A stretch of 64,000 nt of DNA from contig NOXC01000007.1 of NCBI GenBank assembly GCA_003265435.1, positions 1 to 64,000 on the forward strand. The letters run 5' to 3'. Positions 1 to 9,008 of this stretch are shown one piece after another. Source of the stretch: Cellvibrionaceae bacterium AOL6 (GTDB taxonomy: Bacteria > Pseudomonadota > Gammaproteobacteria > Pseudomonadales > Cellvibrionaceae). The notes beneath the pieces were generated by a model, which did not search any database, was not told the DNA's origin, and saw only the letters and a program-made list of their open reading frames with translations. The translations under genes were made by a program, and so were the position numbers. The stretch's first letter is position 1. Every line of letters starts with the position of its first letter.

Positions 1-229
1 GCATTGAATCTGAGGCCTGACGCGCGGTAAAGCTTTGGTGGGGCTTCACCCGCAGGGATGCCGGGGGGGGGGGGAGCCTACACGGATGTACTTGCCGCGT
101 CCCCGCCAAAGCTTTACCGCGTGGCAGGCCCCCTCGACTTCCTGTGTTTAAAGAATCGCACGGCTTCCAATCAATAACGCAAAGGCCTTGCTCAAGTTGT
201 GGTTGATGCTACGAATTAAGCAACTGTAT
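1..229. repeat. Repeat array 1, left part: module A plus spacer D
   Basis: Positions 11-137 form one copy of palindromic module A. Two arms carrying the 21-nt core CGCGGTAAAGCTTTGGCGGGG (one G to T change here) and its complement flank a central part. In this copy the inner GC-rich hairpin has decayed into a run of twelve G at 63-74. Positions 138-229 are spacer D, which also follows module A at 728, 23405 and 30010 and holds no gene. The element is cut by the window start, where only the last bases of the linker that normally precedes A are visible. Its function is unknown. Apparent reading frames through it repeat in every copy and are not taken as genes. Confidence 0.85.
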
Positions 230-727
230 TCGAGGGGGCCTGCTCCACCGTATTGTCCTGCCTGGGACGCGTGAATACATCCCTGTAAGCTCTCCATTCG
301 CGTCCCTGCGAATGAGAGCCCAGTCAGAACAATACGGTGCATCAGGCCTTGGGAGGCGGGAGTAAACTTTTGGCGCAGCGCTATTTACTGAGCTGTGCGG
401 GTTCGTTTTCTTCGGATTTGGATGAGAGGGGTCAGAGCACTTCGTGGTCTGACCCCGCGAGCGATTAGATACGTTTTCTTTGTTTTGAGAATTGAGGGGT
501 CAGAGCACTTTGTGATCTGACCCCGCATACGATGAGAGACGTTTTCGCTGATTCGGTTTAATGCCTTTCGATAAGTATCGCGGCGTTGAAGATTGGCGTT
601 GCACCCGAGGCCTGACGCGCGGTAAAGCTTTGGCGGGGCTTCACCCGCAGGGATGCGGGTGGGGAGCCTACACGGATGTACTTGCCGCGTCCCCGCCAAA
701 GCTTTACCGCGTGGCAGGCCCCCTCGA
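230..727. repeat. Composite palindromic repeat, full unit 1 (498 bp, B-C-C-L-A)
   Basis: The unit starts TCGAGGGGGCCTGC and ends GCAGGCCCCCTCGA, a perfect 14-bp terminal inverted repeat. Inside, in order: module B (230-356), whose arms CACCGTATTGT and ACAATACGGTG enclose a second hairpin of CATTCGC and GCGAATG; two 29-nt hairpins C at 428-456 and 496-524 with stem GGGGTCAGA/TCTGACCCC; a conserved linker (about 530-605); and module A (606-727). Three other full units are at 5973, 22975 and 23496. There is no transposase and no convincing gene. It looks like a non-autonomous, MITE-like or REP-like element; that class is inference. Confidence 0.85.
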
Positions 728-835
728 CTTCCTGCGCTTAATGAATCGCACGGCTACCAACCAGTAACGCAGAAGTCTTATTCTCGTTGTGGCCGGTGCT
801 ACAAATTAGGCAGCCGTGATCGAGGGGCCTGCGCC
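728..835. repeat. Spacer D and truncated module B, end of array 1
   Basis: Positions 728-819 are a second copy of spacer D, and the TCGAGGGGCCTGC that follows is the start of a module B that breaks off after about 15 bases. From 836 to 1013 I see no gene and no repeat, only the upstream region of the outer-membrane protein gene that starts at 1014. Confidence 0.7.
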
Positions 836-1013
836 ATATCATTGAGGAAACCTACTCTACAACAAGCCAACATTTAGGCGATCAAGATCACAGTCATCCG
901 CTACCTATGCGGCAGAATCGTCACAGTCTGCTATATCTAGTGCAAGCGATCGTTTCGCTGCGCCCTCGCGCGTGCGCAATGCATCGAATTCTGACCAGCA
1001 CCACGGAGACACC

Positions 1014-1802
1014 ATGATCAAACACACTCGACTACTCACCTCACTCACGCTCGGTACACTGCTCAGCGCCACCGCACACTCCGACGTTGTCGGCGTCTAC
1101 CTGGGAGGCGGCATCTGGCAGAGCAGCTTCAGTGGCGAAGTGGGTATCGACGAGCAACCTGCGTCACTCGAAGAACTGGGGATTGACGACAGTCAGAATA
1201 CCTACTTTTTCGCCGCTCTCGAACATCCCGTGCCGGTATTGCCCAATGTGCGCCTCGTCCTCAACAACATCAGCACAGAAGGCAGCGCCGTTGTCAGCCG
1301 TGACATTATCATCGACGACATCGTGATTCCCGCAAACGCCGAGACCGACAGCGAGCTCGACCTCAGCCACACCGACTATACCTTCTACTGGGAACTGCTC
1401 GACAACTACGTCAGCTGGGACCTGGGTTTAACCGCAAGAGCCTTTGATGGGCGCGCCAGCATCAGCTACTTCCGCGAAGCCGACGACGAAATCCCGGAAG
1501 ACCTAGAAGATGCGCAAGAAGAAGAACTGGCAGAAACCATTCCCATGGCTTACACCCGCCTGCAAGTGGACCTGCCCTTCTCCGGCTGGTTTATCGGTGG
1601 GACGGTGAACTACGTGGGCTACGACGGGAATACCGTATCCGACCTCGAAGCGCGCATCGGCTACTTAAGTTCCGGGCTGGGGCTGGACGTCGGCTTTGAT
1701 CTTGGCTATCGCCAATTACAGATGACCGTCGATAACGACGAAGACATGTACGCCGACCTCAAAACAGACGGCGCATTTGCATCCTTGATTGTGCATTTCT
1801 AA
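1014..1802 (+). CDS. TIGR04219-like outer membrane beta-barrel protein
   Basis: A 262-residue protein with an N-terminal signal peptide (MIKHTRLL, hydrophobic core, cleavage near SATAHS). The rest alternates aromatic and charged residues in short strands and ends in the terminal aromatic pattern LIVHF of outer-membrane barrels. The layout (VVGVYLGGGIWQ near the start, DLGLTARAF, LDVGFDLGYR) resembles the TIGR04219 outer-membrane family, whose role is unknown. I chose the ATG at 1014 because CGGAG lies six bases before it and it begins the signal peptide; an in-frame start at 972 would add 14 residues ahead of it. It stands alone between a repeat array and a convergent gene. The barrel call is firm, the family name less so. 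Confidence 0.75.
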   Translation: MIKHTRLLTSLTLGTLLSATAHSDVVGVYLGGGIWQSSFSGEVGIDEQPASLEELGIDDSQNTYFFAALEHPVPVLPNVRLVLNNISTEGSAVVSRDIIIDDIVIPANAETDSELDLSHTDYTFYWELLDNYVSWDLGLTARAFDGRASISYFREADDEIPEDLEDAQEEELAETIPMAYTRLQVDLPFSGWFIGGTVNYVGYDGNTVSDLEARIGYLSSGLGLDVGFDLGYRQLQMTVDNDEDMYADLKTDGAFASLIVHF

Positions 1803-1840
1803 GTGAGCGCTCGCGGGAGGCGCCATAGGGCCTGTTGACA

Positions 1841-2965
1841 CTAAGGCTTGAGTGACTCCCGCCAATCTTTCTTTTTACTCGTATCAGACTCAGAACCCTT
1901 GCCACTGCCGGCTTTTTCAGCCAGCTTTTCGAGCGCAGTCTGAGTTTGAGCGCTGGGCTCCGGTTCGGGTAACTCTGCAGCTGCCGCCTCAAGCTCCGCC
2001 TGAGCTTGCGCCGCCTCTTCTGCGACACGCTGTTCCTCAGCGAGCAAATCCTGCAACAGAATATCACTGCTCATAAACTCCGAGGAACGCACCAGCAACT
2101 CCTGGGCATCGTCCTTGTCCTCATTCACGAGCCAGTGATAACTCGCCCGGTGCAGACGCGACGCCGTAACATGACGGTACTCTGACGCGGTGCTCGCGCT
2201 AATACCGTTCTCTTCCAACATTTGCACGACGCGAGAGGCGATCCGAGCAGCGCTGTACCACGCATCCGCGGCGTCCTTATCCCGACCGGCGAAACCCGCC
2301 GCCCAACCGGCCTGCTCGTAACAGCGGCCGGTGATGTCCGCGACGGCCTTCATTAATAACGCCGTATCTCGATCAAACTCGCCGCGCGACATATCCCTGT
2401 TTAGACTGTCCGCATACTTCTGCCAATGATCGGCGAGTGATTCTGTATCAGAGGCATAGTCCTCCCACGCGTCTTGGGCTTTATCCTCTTTGCCTTCACC
2501 AATCCAGTATTCGGCGACGCTTTGTTGCGTCTCGAAAAGCGAGTCCAGATTGCGTTCAGCAATCCGCAATATGGTCGTGGCGTTCTTCAGGTTGCCTTCT
2601 TTGTAGGCATCAATCGAGAAATTTGCATCCTGCCGTGCAGACCAGTAAAACGATGCAATCGCTTCGTTCGCATCACGCACACTGTCCGTCGCGGGCACAT
2701 TGGGCACGCGGGTCACCAGCGCCAAAGGATGCGCGGCAGGACCATGCACAGTACAGAAAGCATCAGCGGATTTATCTTCGGCGCATGCCGCTTCTACACG
2801 CAGCTGTTGGCGTTCGCAGGTGGCAACATAGGCGGGGTCAAGCAACGACGCGCAGTCACAATTGATAGACGCGCACCGTTCAGCCGCTTGAACAGGCAGG
2901 GTTGGGAAGAAAAGACTGGCGGCCAGTAACGCAATAGCACGGCCTCGCGCAGGAAACGTCAACAT
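1841..2965 (-). CDS. Secreted helical protein of unknown function
   Basis: A 374-residue protein I do not recognise. The ATG at 2965 follows AGGAG by four bases and opens a signal peptide (RGRAIALLAASLFF, cleavage near VQAAE). The early mature part has a cysteine-rich stretch (RCASINCDCASLLD and later cysteines), which suggests disulphides in the periplasm. The middle (about 100-300) is amphipathic helix reminiscent of TPR-like repeats (DAWEDYASDTESLADHWQKY). About 305-350 is rich in Ala and Glu and probably coiled coil, then a Pro/Glu linker, and the tail is basic (SKKKDWRESLKP). A reading frame start at 3022 would lie in a repeat remnant and is not used. Convergent with the gene at 1014. 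Confidence 0.65.
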   Translation of the reverse strand: MLTFPARGRAIALLAASLFFPTLPVQAAERCASINCDCASLLDPAYVATCERQQLRVEAACAEDKSADAFCTVHGPAAHPLALVTRVPNVPATDSVRDANEAIASFYWSARQDANFSIDAYKEGNLKNATTILRIAERNLDSLFETQQSVAEYWIGEGKEDKAQDAWEDYASDTESLADHWQKYADSLNRDMSRGEFDRDTALLMKAVADITGRCYEQAGWAAGFAGRDKDAADAWYSAARIASRVVQMLEENGISASTASEYRHVTASRLHRASYHWLVNEDKDDAQELLVRSSEFMSSDILLQDLLAEEQRVAEEAAQAQAELEAAAAELPEPEPSAQTQTALEKLAEKAGSGKGSESDTSKKKDWRESLKP

Positions 2966-3005
2966 ATACTCCTTTACTGCCGACCCTCGTCGGCGACTGC
3001 ATTTA

Positions 3006-3019
3006 CGTGGCAGGCCCCC
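3006..3019. repeat. Remnant of the right end of module A
   Basis: Fourteen bases, CGTGGCAGGCCCCC, match exactly the right end of module A, preceded by a TTTA that also fits the module. No other part of the element remains. It lies about 40 bases upstream of the start of the secreted protein gene at 2965, so the repeat family has been here or was lost from here. A chance match is possible but unlikely given the flanking agreement. Confidence 0.5.
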
Positions 3020-3209
3020 CATTCTCGTCCATCCGGGACGATCACCTACCGATTGAGAATTGTATTCAGACCAAGTGTAGCCTACCCCCTGCTATTGGGA
3101 GGTTTAGCGACAATAGGCCCTACCTATAATATTTTAGAATCTTTGCAGCAAAACGCACGTCCATGAGAGGCGGGATGTGACATATAGCAAGTTTTGCTGC
3201 CAAAAGGCG

Positions 3210-4313
3210 TTAACGAGAAACCGAGCCAGGGATATCCGGCAAAGCGCGCTCAGCCAGACCATTCTGTGCACGATCCCGCAGCGCATGGTCCAACAACGTC
3301 AGCGCCATCATGGCCTCGGCGATCGGCGTCGCGCGAATGCCGACACACGGGTCGTGTCGGCCCGTGGTGACCACTTCAATCTCATCACCATGCACATCGA
3401 CCGAACGGCCCGGAATTCTAAGGCTGGAAGTAGGCTTAAGCGCTAAATGCGCAACCAGATCCTGCCCTGAGGAGATCCCGCCCAACACACCACCTGCGTG
3501 ATTGGACAGGAAGCCTTCCTGGGTGATCTCGTCGCGATGTTCGGTGCCTTTCTGCGCAACGGAAGCAAAACCATCTCCAATTTCCACGCCTTTGACCGCG
3601 TTGATACTCATTAGACCGTGCGCGAGCTCGGCGTCCAAGCGGTCAAAGATGGGCTCACCCCACCCCGCCACCATGTTTTTGGCGACGACAGTAATGCGGG
3701 CACCCACGGAATTGCCTTCTTTAATCAAGGCCTGCATATATGCCTCAAGCTCTGGCAGCTTCGCCGGGTCCGGACAAAAGAACGGGTTGTTTTCAATTTC
3801 GTTCCAGTCTACGGAGTTGATCTCGATGGGGCCTAACTGGCTCAGGTAACCCTGGATTTCAACACCCCATTGTTCTTTCAGTACTTTCTTCGCGATCGCG
3901 CCGGCTGCAACACGCATGGCGGTTTCTCGCGCAGACGAACGACCGCCGCCACGATAATCCCGAATGCCGTATTTCCGGTGGTAGGTGTAATCGGCGTGCG
4001 CTGGACGAAATTGGTCTTTGATCTTCGAGTAGTCTTTGGAGCGCTGATCGGTATTCTCAATCAATAAGCCTATGGGCGTGCCTGTTGTTCGCCCCTCAAA
4101 TACACCGCTGAGTATCCGGACTTCGTCGCCTTCACGACGCTGCGTGGTGTACCGCGATTGCCCCGGCTTTCGGCGATCGAGATCGCGCTGAAGGTCGGCT
4201 TCGTTGATTTCAATTCCCGGTGGACAGCCATCAATGATGGCGCCCAACGCGAGCCCGTGACTCTCACCAAAGGTGGTAAGCGTGAAGAGTTTCCCAAAAG
4301 TGTTGCCAGACAT
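3210..4313 (-). CDS. aroC: Chorismate synthase
   Basis: Catalyses the last step of the shikimate pathway, conversion of 5-enolpyruvylshikimate 3-phosphate to chorismate, using reduced FMN in the cytoplasm. The 367 residues match the full length of the family. Signature segments are visible: [19 protein letters not shown] at about 15-34, the [11 protein letters not shown] segment near 120-135, and the C-terminal [20 protein letters not shown]. The start ATG at 4313 fits the family N-terminus ([19 protein letters not shown]). prmB ends 17 bases upstream on the same strand, so the two are probably cotranscribed, an arrangement common in gammaproteobacteria. Confidence 0.97.
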   Translation of the reverse strand: MSGNTFGKLFTLTTFGESHGLALGAIIDGCPPGIEINEADLQRDLDRRKPGQSRYTTQRREGDEVRILSGVFEGRTTGTPIGLLIENTDQRSKDYSKIKDQFRPAHADYTYHRKYGIRDYRGGGRSSARETAMRVAAGAIAKKVLKEQWGVEIQGYLSQLGPIEINSVDWNEIENNPFFCPDPAKLPELEAYMQALIKEGNSVGARITVVAKNMVAGWGEPIFDRLDAELAHGLMSINAVKGVEIGDGFASVAQKGTEHRDEITQEGFLSNHAGGVLGGISSGQDLVAHLALKPTSSLRIPGRSVDVHGDEIEVVTTGRHDPCVGIRATPIAEAMMALTLLDHALRDRAQNGLAERALPDIPGSVSR

Positions 4314-4330
4314 AATGAATTCAGTAATCG

Positions 4331-5233
4331 TTAACGTTGTGAGGCCGCGAGCAATTGCTCGCGACTTAATATGAAGATACCGCAGCCGCCGTGCTCAAAC
4401 TCAGGCCAGAAGAAGGGGTATTGCGGAAACCGTGCCTCGCAGGCCTGCCAGCCATGCCCAACCTCGACTAACAGCAAGCCGTCCTCACTCAGGAAGTCGG
4501 CCGCACGCGCCAGCAGCATCTCGACAAAGTCAAAACCATCGTCGCCCGAAGTGAGACCCAGCTTGGGCTCACGCAAGTACTCTTCCGGCAATGCGGCGTA
4601 TTCGGCTTCGCTGACGTAGGGCGGGTTGGAGACAATCAGATCGTATTGACGCCCTTCAAGGTTTTGAAAGCCATCCGATTCTGTAACCGTGACTCGATCC
4701 GAGAGCCCGTGCAGTGCGATATTCTGCTCCGCGACGGCGACCGCCTCCGCTGAAATATCACTGAGATCCACTCGCGCCTCATCAAACGCGTAGGCACATG
4801 CAATCCCGATGCAGCCTGAGCCTGTGCACAGATCGAGAATATGCTGTGGCTCAGACTTCAGCCAGGGCTGAAAGCCATTGGCAATCAGTTCCGCAAACGG
4901 CGACCGGGGCACCAGTACGTGCTCATTGACAGCAAACCGCAACCCGGCGAACCACGCCTCCCCTGTCAGGTACGCGGCAGGACAACGACGCTCTATACGC
5001 TGCGATACGGCATCAAACAATCGCGCCTTTTCTTCAGCAGTCAAAGCGGCTTGCCAAAGTTGATCAAGGCGCTCCCAAGGCTGCTGGATGGCCCACAGCA
5101 CAAATAAAAGTGCTTCTTCCCAATCGTTTTCGGTACCGTGACCGTAAAACAATTCAGCGCGACGAAATTCGCTCGAGCTCCAGCGCACCCAATCGAGAAC
5201 GGTGGATAAGTCATTGATCGGGCTGTGATTCAT
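4331..5233 (-). CDS. prmB: Ribosomal protein L3 N5-glutamine methyltransferase
   Basis: SAM-dependent methyltransferase that modifies a glutamine of ribosomal protein L3. It shows a Rossmann SAM-binding motif ([14 protein letters not shown]) and the catalytic NPPY motif in [14 protein letters not shown] that is shared with HemK/PrmC-type glutamine methyltransferases. The N-terminal [20 protein letters not shown] matches PrmB rather than PrmC. The 300-residue length uses the ATG at 5233; the frame also has a TTG at 5254, which gives seven more residues. No strong ribosome binding site is seen for either. It lies just upstream of aroC on the same strand and diverges from folE. Confidence 0.93.
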   Translation of the reverse strand: MNHSPINDLSTVLDWVRWSSSEFRRAELFYGHGTENDWEEALLFVLWAIQQPWERLDQLWQAALTAEEKARLFDAVSQRIERRCPAAYLTGEAWFAGLRFAVNEHVLVPRSPFAELIANGFQPWLKSEPQHILDLCTGSGCIGIACAYAFDEARVDLSDISAEAVAVAEQNIALHGLSDRVTVTESDGFQNLEGRQYDLIVSNPPYVSEAEYAALPEEYLREPKLGLTSGDDGFDFVEMLLARAADFLSEDGLLLVEVGHGWQACEARFPQYPFFWPEFEHGGCGIFILSREQLLAASQR

Positions 5234-5339
5234 AAAACTTTGGCAATTCGGCAAAAGGCCGCTATTCTACCGCCTTTTTCCGCGAATCGCCTCAAAATTT
5301 AGTCCAAACTCGCGTCAGAACAAGCAGCAGGAACCCTCC

Positions 5340-5876
5340 ATGAAAGACCTTTTTGCGCAAATCATCCAACAAATGGGCGAAGATCTGGAACGCCCCGGAC
5401 TGGTCGACACGCCCCAACGCGCAGCGAAAGCCTATCAATATTTGACCAAAGGCTATGCTCAAACGGTAGAGGAAGTGGTTAACGGCGCCTTGTTCCCCTC
5501 TTCTTCTGAAGACATGGTGATCGTCAAAGATATCGAGCTCTACTCCATGTGTGAGCACCACATGCTCCCTTTCATCGGCAAGGCGCATGTCGGTTACCTT
5601 CCTCAAGGTAAGGTACTGGGCCTATCCAAGGTCGCCCGCATTGTCGACATGTACTCTCGCCGCCTCCAGATTCAGGAAGAGCTCAGCTCGCAGATCGCCA
5701 ATACCATCATGGACGTGACGGAAGCTGCCGGCGTCGCAGTGATCATCGAAGCGAAACACCTTTGCATGATGATGCGCGGTGTCGAGAAGCAAAACTCATT
5801 GATGCGCACGTCTTGTATGCTCGGTCAATTCCGCGAGGAAGCGACGCGTATGGAATTCCTCTCTTTGATTAAGTAA
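5340..5876 (+). CDS. folE: GTP cyclohydrolase I (FolE type)
   Basis: Opens the GTP ring to dihydroneopterin triphosphate, the first step of folate (and pterin) synthesis. 178 residues, a normal length for bacterial FolE. Zinc ligands are seen as Cys71 and the His pair 73-74 in MCEHHMLPF and Cys142 in [10 protein letters not shown]; the N-terminal [15 protein letters not shown] and the C-terminal [11 protein letters not shown] are also family signatures. The start ATG follows CAGGA by nine bases. It is transcribed away from prmB. A stem-loop lies nine bases after the stop, then repeat unit 2 begins. Confidence 0.96.
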   Translation: MKDLFAQIIQQMGEDLERPGLVDTPQRAAKAYQYLTKGYAQTVEEVVNGALFPSSSEDMVIVKDIELYSMCEHHMLPFIGKAHVGYLPQGKVLGLSKVARIVDMYSRRLQIQEELSSQIANTIMDVTEAAGVAVIIEAKHLCMMMRGVEKQNSLMRTSCMLGQFREEATRMEFLSLIK

Positions 5877-5885
5877 GTTTTTACT

Positions 5886-5908
5886 GAAGCCCTGTTTCGC
5901 AGGGCTTC
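5886..5908 (+). terminator. Stem-loop after folE
   Basis: GAAGCCCTG and CAGGGCTTC form a perfect nine-base-pair stem around a TTTCG loop just after the folE stop. The following bases (TCGCTCTC) are not a clear T run, so it may stabilise the 3' end or terminate weakly rather than act as a classic intrinsic terminator. Confidence 0.5.
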
Positions 5909-5972
5909 TCGCTCTCCGAAAGCTAAGCCGTTGAGATGCAGTATTCGGGTGCCGCATATTGGGCAACCGTAT

Positions 5973-6401
5973 TCGAGGGGGCCTGCTCCACCGTATTGTC
6001 CTGTCTGGGACGCGTGAATACATCCCTGTAAGCTCTCCATTCGCGTCCCTGCGAATGAGAGCCCAGTCAGAACAATACGGTGCATCAGGCCTGGGAGGGA
6101 GGAGTATCCCTTTTGATACGCGCTATTTGCTGAGCTGTGCGGGTTCGTTTTCTTCGAGTTTGGATGTGAGGGGTCAGAGCACTTCGTGATCTGACCCCGT
6201 ATACGATGAGAGACGTTTTCGCCGATTCGGCTTCATGCCTTTCGAGAAGTATTGCGTCGTTGAAGACTGGCATTGCACCCGAGGTCTGACGCGCGGTAAA
6301 GCTTTGGCGGGGCTTCACCCGCAAGGATGCGGGTGGGGAGCCTACAGGGATGTACTTGCCGCGTTCCCGCCAAAGCTTTACCACGTGGCAGGCCCCCTCG
6401 A
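5973..6401. repeat. Composite palindromic repeat, full unit 2 (429 bp, B-C-L-A)
   Basis: Same architecture as the unit at 230 but with one C hairpin only (6170-6198). Module B spans 5973-6098 and module A 6280-6401. The terminal inverted repeat is extended to 15 bp here (TTCGAGGGGGCCTGC and its complement). About 16 bases of spacer D remain at the left. The stretch 5909-6481 between folE and the small membrane protein gene contains this element and no gene that I can support. Confidence 0.85.
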
Positions 6402-6481
6402 AAATTCTCTACTCGAACCAAAACCGAAACGTTTTTAAATCTACAATGCGCACACAAGTAAAAAAGAGAAGAAAAAAACCG

Positions 6482-6802
6482 TCAATGCACCGGCCGCGTA
6501 GACGAAAGAATGTCGAGAAAATCGACGCCCAGTCGATGCATCTCCCACCACAATAACAGCAGGAAAAAAACAAACAACAGCAAGCCAGGAAACAGCAGTC
6601 GCGCGGCGTAATTCATACTCTCGCGGTGCATACACCAATAGACGTAGGCGTAAGGAAAAAATAAGAAAATCGCGATACCTGAAATATAATGGCGCTGACC
6701 GAGCGCCACCAACATCGCCATCAAAGCGCCCACGAAGAGCAACGCAATACCCACCGCACCACTAATCGATGCAATGGTAATCAAAGTCAGATTCGGTTCC
6801 AT
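6482..6802 (-). CDS. Small integral membrane protein, unknown function
   Basis: 106 residues that are mostly hydrophobic, with three or four predicted membrane segments (ITIASISGAVGIALLFVGAL; GIAIFLFFPYAYVYW; ARLLFPGLLLFVFFLLLLWW) and a short polar tail ending RPVH. The ATG at 6802 has GGGAG ten bases upstream. It starts 19 bases after the DUF4892 gene and probably ends the operon that begins at gpsA. I do not recognise a family. The unbroken hydrophobic pattern makes it likely to be a real gene. Confidence 0.6.
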   Translation of the reverse strand: MEPNLTLITIASISGAVGIALLFVGALMAMLVALGQRHYISGIAIFLFFPYAYVYWCMHRESMNYAARLLFPGLLLFVFFLLLLWWEMHRLGVDFLDILSSTRPVH

Positions 6803-6821
6803 AGCAAAACGCTCCCAGTCG

Positions 6822-7709
6822 TTATTGTGCGGTTCTCACCAACAACTCCACACGGTCCACCATCCCTGAAGTACCAGGGGCCAAATCGCCTACAGACTTA
6901 ATTTCAAGTCGAGAGTTTCGGATGCCTCGAGACTCCAGCGCCGATTTTAACGTAAGTGCATAGGTTTCACCCAACGCCTCATTGGCCTCGGCGCTGGCTC
7001 CGGAATACGCGTGCCCTACCAGCGTTAATTGCGTAAACGGCCGGCTTTTCAGTGCCGTCGCAATGGCATTAAGCGCTTCATCCGGAAAAGAGGCATTCAA
7101 GCCACGAAGCGGTAACACAAATCGCCCGTCACGCTCAAAAGCACTGTTAATCGTCGACGCACTGACAGGGATGGAAGGTGCATCACCTGAAACAGAAATG
7201 GTATCCACCTGAGCGTATATGCGACGGTTGCCACGCTGCACAAAATACAGTGCAACAAACTCAGAAGGGTTCGCTCGATTCACCAACGCGAAATATTTTT
7301 GGCTTTGATCCAAACCGTACAACTGCTTTACGCCAAAGCGATCATTCGCCCAAGCATTACTGCTACCACAGCGTAAACCTTCGCAGGAAAATAACTCTCT
7401 GTAGTCACCATCAAGATAACGCGAGCGCAACATCTTCCACGCCTCGGAGACAGGCATATTACGATCGAACTCAACCGTGCGTCGTTCAACGTGACCGCTT
7501 AACAATACCTCACGCTCCGCACGATTTTCACCGTTAACCTTTTTTAAAACGCCCAGCGTGAAACGGTATTCGCCATCAAGCTGCGTCGCCGAATACAAAG
7601 TGCGCTGCTGGTCAAAAACCGCCTGCGCGGACACACTGAAGGACAATATAAACCCAATGTTCAGGGCGATCGTTAAGAAGATACTTTTATTACTCTGAAA
7701 AATACGCAT
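6822..7709 (-). CDS. DUF4892 protein with OmpA-like C-terminal region
   Basis: 295 residues with a signal peptide (IFLTIALNIGFILSFSVSAQA). The middle part has the pattern of DUF4892: AWKMLRSRYLDGDYRELFSCEGLRCGSSNAWANDRFG, with LYGLDQSQKYFALV. The C-terminal 110 residues (LNAIATALKSRPFTQLTLVGHAYS to GMVDRVELLVRTAQ) look like a shortened OmpA-type peptidoglycan-binding fold, so a periplasmic or outer-membrane-linked role is likely; the exact role is unknown. The ATG at 7709 has GGAG six bases upstream and overlaps the end of the hydrolase gene by 20 bases, indicating translational coupling. Confidence 0.75.
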   Translation of the reverse strand: MRIFQSNKSIFLTIALNIGFILSFSVSAQAVFDQQRTLYSATQLDGEYRFTLGVLKKVNGENRAEREVLLSGHVERRTVEFDRNMPVSEAWKMLRSRYLDGDYRELFSCEGLRCGSSNAWANDRFGVKQLYGLDQSQKYFALVNRANPSEFVALYFVQRGNRRIYAQVDTISVSGDAPSIPVSASTINSAFERDGRFVLPLRGLNASFPDEALNAIATALKSRPFTQLTLVGHAYSGASAEANEALGETYALTLKSALESRGIRNSRLEIKSVGDLAPGTSGMVDRVELLVRTAQ

Positions 7710-8583
7710 TGATCTCCTGCGCCAAGGTTCGCATGGTTTCGGGGTTATCAGTCAGCTGAAGGTGATGCGGCCCCTCCAGTGTTCGCCGGCGCAATCTGGG
7801 GTGGCGACATAGCCAACCCGAAGCGTCATCCTGAAGCTCGCTGGGGATTATGCCATCTCTGGCAAGAACAAGCAGTGCTTCTCTCGGAAGCGCGTCGAGG
7901 AAGGCCATGGCCTGAGCGTCACTCATCTTAAACTCCGAGGCGACCATCAAGCGCGGGTCATAACGCCAGTAATAGCCCTTCGCAGACGGGGTCACAGCGC
8001 GGGACGCGAGTAACTCAGAAGCCGCGGCACTTAGGGGAAACGCGCCTCGCGTTCGGGCTTTGGCGGCGTCCTCGTAGCGCTGATAGTACGAACGTTTACG
8101 CTCTGAACTGCGCTTCAGGTCAATCAAAGCCTGACCTAACTGAGAGGGAAGCGCCTGCTCGGGAATACAGTGGGGCAATACCGCATCAATCAAGCCTAGT
8201 CGTTTTACACGTTCCGGGAAGCTCGCCGCCAGCAATAAGCCGATCATCGCACCGCGCGAATGCCCAAGCACAGAAAACTGATCCCAACCCATCGCATCCG
8301 CGACCGCGAGAATTTCGGGTAAATCCTGCCAGATATTGTAGGCGCCGCCGCCGGGGCGATAGCCGCTTCGTCCGTGCCCTGCGAGATCCAGCGCGAGCAC
8401 ATTACAGCGAGATAGGTCCGGAGCTAGCCAGGAAAAGCTGGCCGCGTTGTCGAGCCACCCGTGCAAAGCGATCACAGGTTCGCCGTCTCGCGCCCAGTGA
8501 AGGGCAGAAAGCGTCAGGGAAGGAAGGGAGAATTGGCGCTCACGCGCCTTTAGGGACGTTTCAACCACTGTAACGTACAGCAC
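7690..8583 (-). CDS. Alpha/beta hydrolase
   Basis: A 297-residue alpha/beta-hydrolase fold enzyme of the esterase/lipase type. It shows the oxyanion-side motif ALHGWLDNAASF, DLAGHGRSG, the nucleophile elbow GHSRG (Ser109), and a late histidine in LEGPHHLQLTDNP. The substrate cannot be told. The nominal start is a GTG at 8583; a further GTG at 8568 is possible, and neither has a clear ribosome binding site. The gene overlaps the end of sixA by 34 bases, so it is translated as part of the gpsA-DUF4389-sixA run. Confidence 0.82.
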   Translation of the reverse strand: MLYVTVVETSLKARERQFSLPSLTLSALHWARDGEPVIALHGWLDNAASFSWLAPDLSRCNVLALDLAGHGRSGYRPGGGAYNIWQDLPEILAVADAMGWDQFSVLGHSRGAMIGLLLAASFPERVKRLGLIDAVLPHCIPEQALPSQLGQALIDLKRSSERKRSYYQRYEDAAKARTRGAFPLSAAASELLASRAVTPSAKGYYWRYDPRLMVASEFKMSDAQAMAFLDALPREALLVLARDGIIPSELQDDASGWLCRHPRLRRRTLEGPHHLQLTDNPETMRTLAQEINAYFSE

Positions 8584-9008
8584 CCCCGAGCCACGGGGTC
8601 ACATTCCAGGCAGGCCAGATTAGCCGTCCCCATGCGATAGCGCCCCGTCTCGAAGCCACCCAACTCATCGACCAAGGTACCGACGAGCGGTTGGTGTGTC
8701 ACCAACAGTACGGACGCACAGCGCTCCCCGACTTCATACAGAAAATCGATCACTTTACCTGGCCGACCGTTGGGCACTATAAGCGGCTGGTCTCGTCGCT
8801 CAGCGGTTAAATACTGCGCAACGATATCCGCTGTTTGCTGGGCCCGCAAATAGGGGCTGACATAGATCAACTCTACCGATTTGAGTTCATCGTAATTCGC
8901 CTGGCAGACACGATGAACCTCGAGTTCACCTTGCGCAGAGAGTGGCCGGAGATCATCTGCAGGCGCTTCTGCCTCGGCATGACCATGGCGCAACATGAAG
9001 AGCTTCAT
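8550..9008 (-). CDS. sixA: Phosphohistidine phosphatase SixA
   Basis: Member of the histidine phosphatase family acting on phosphohistidine in proteins (in E. coli on the PTS-Ntr phosphocarrier NPr and reported for ArcB). The RHG motif with the catalytic histidine is at residues 7-9 (MKLFMLRHG), a second conserved segment is SPYLRAQQTA, and the later catalytic histidine is in LLVTHQPLVG. The 152 residues fit SixA. Its start overlaps the DUF4389 gene by four bases (ATGA). Confidence 0.88.
   Translation of the reverse strand: MKLFMLRHGHAEAEAPADDLRPLSAQGELEVHRVCQANYDELKSVELIYVSPYLRAQQTADIVAQYLTAERRDQPLIVPNGRPGKVIDFLYEVGERCASVLLVTHQPLVGTLVDELGGFETGRYRMGTANLACLECDPVARGCCTLQWLKRP

Noticed and set aside
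1-835. CRISPR array
   Set aside because: The repeats are long, palindromic and differ in type; there are no short direct repeats with unique spacers of even length and no cas genes.
148-6457. Reading frames of 60-140 codons through the repeats (for example at 148-342, 385-699, 5825-6085, 22911-23321, 23381-23794)
   Set aside because: The same peptides recur in every repeat copy on both strands because the modules are palindromic; they lack ribosome sites and shift frame between copies.
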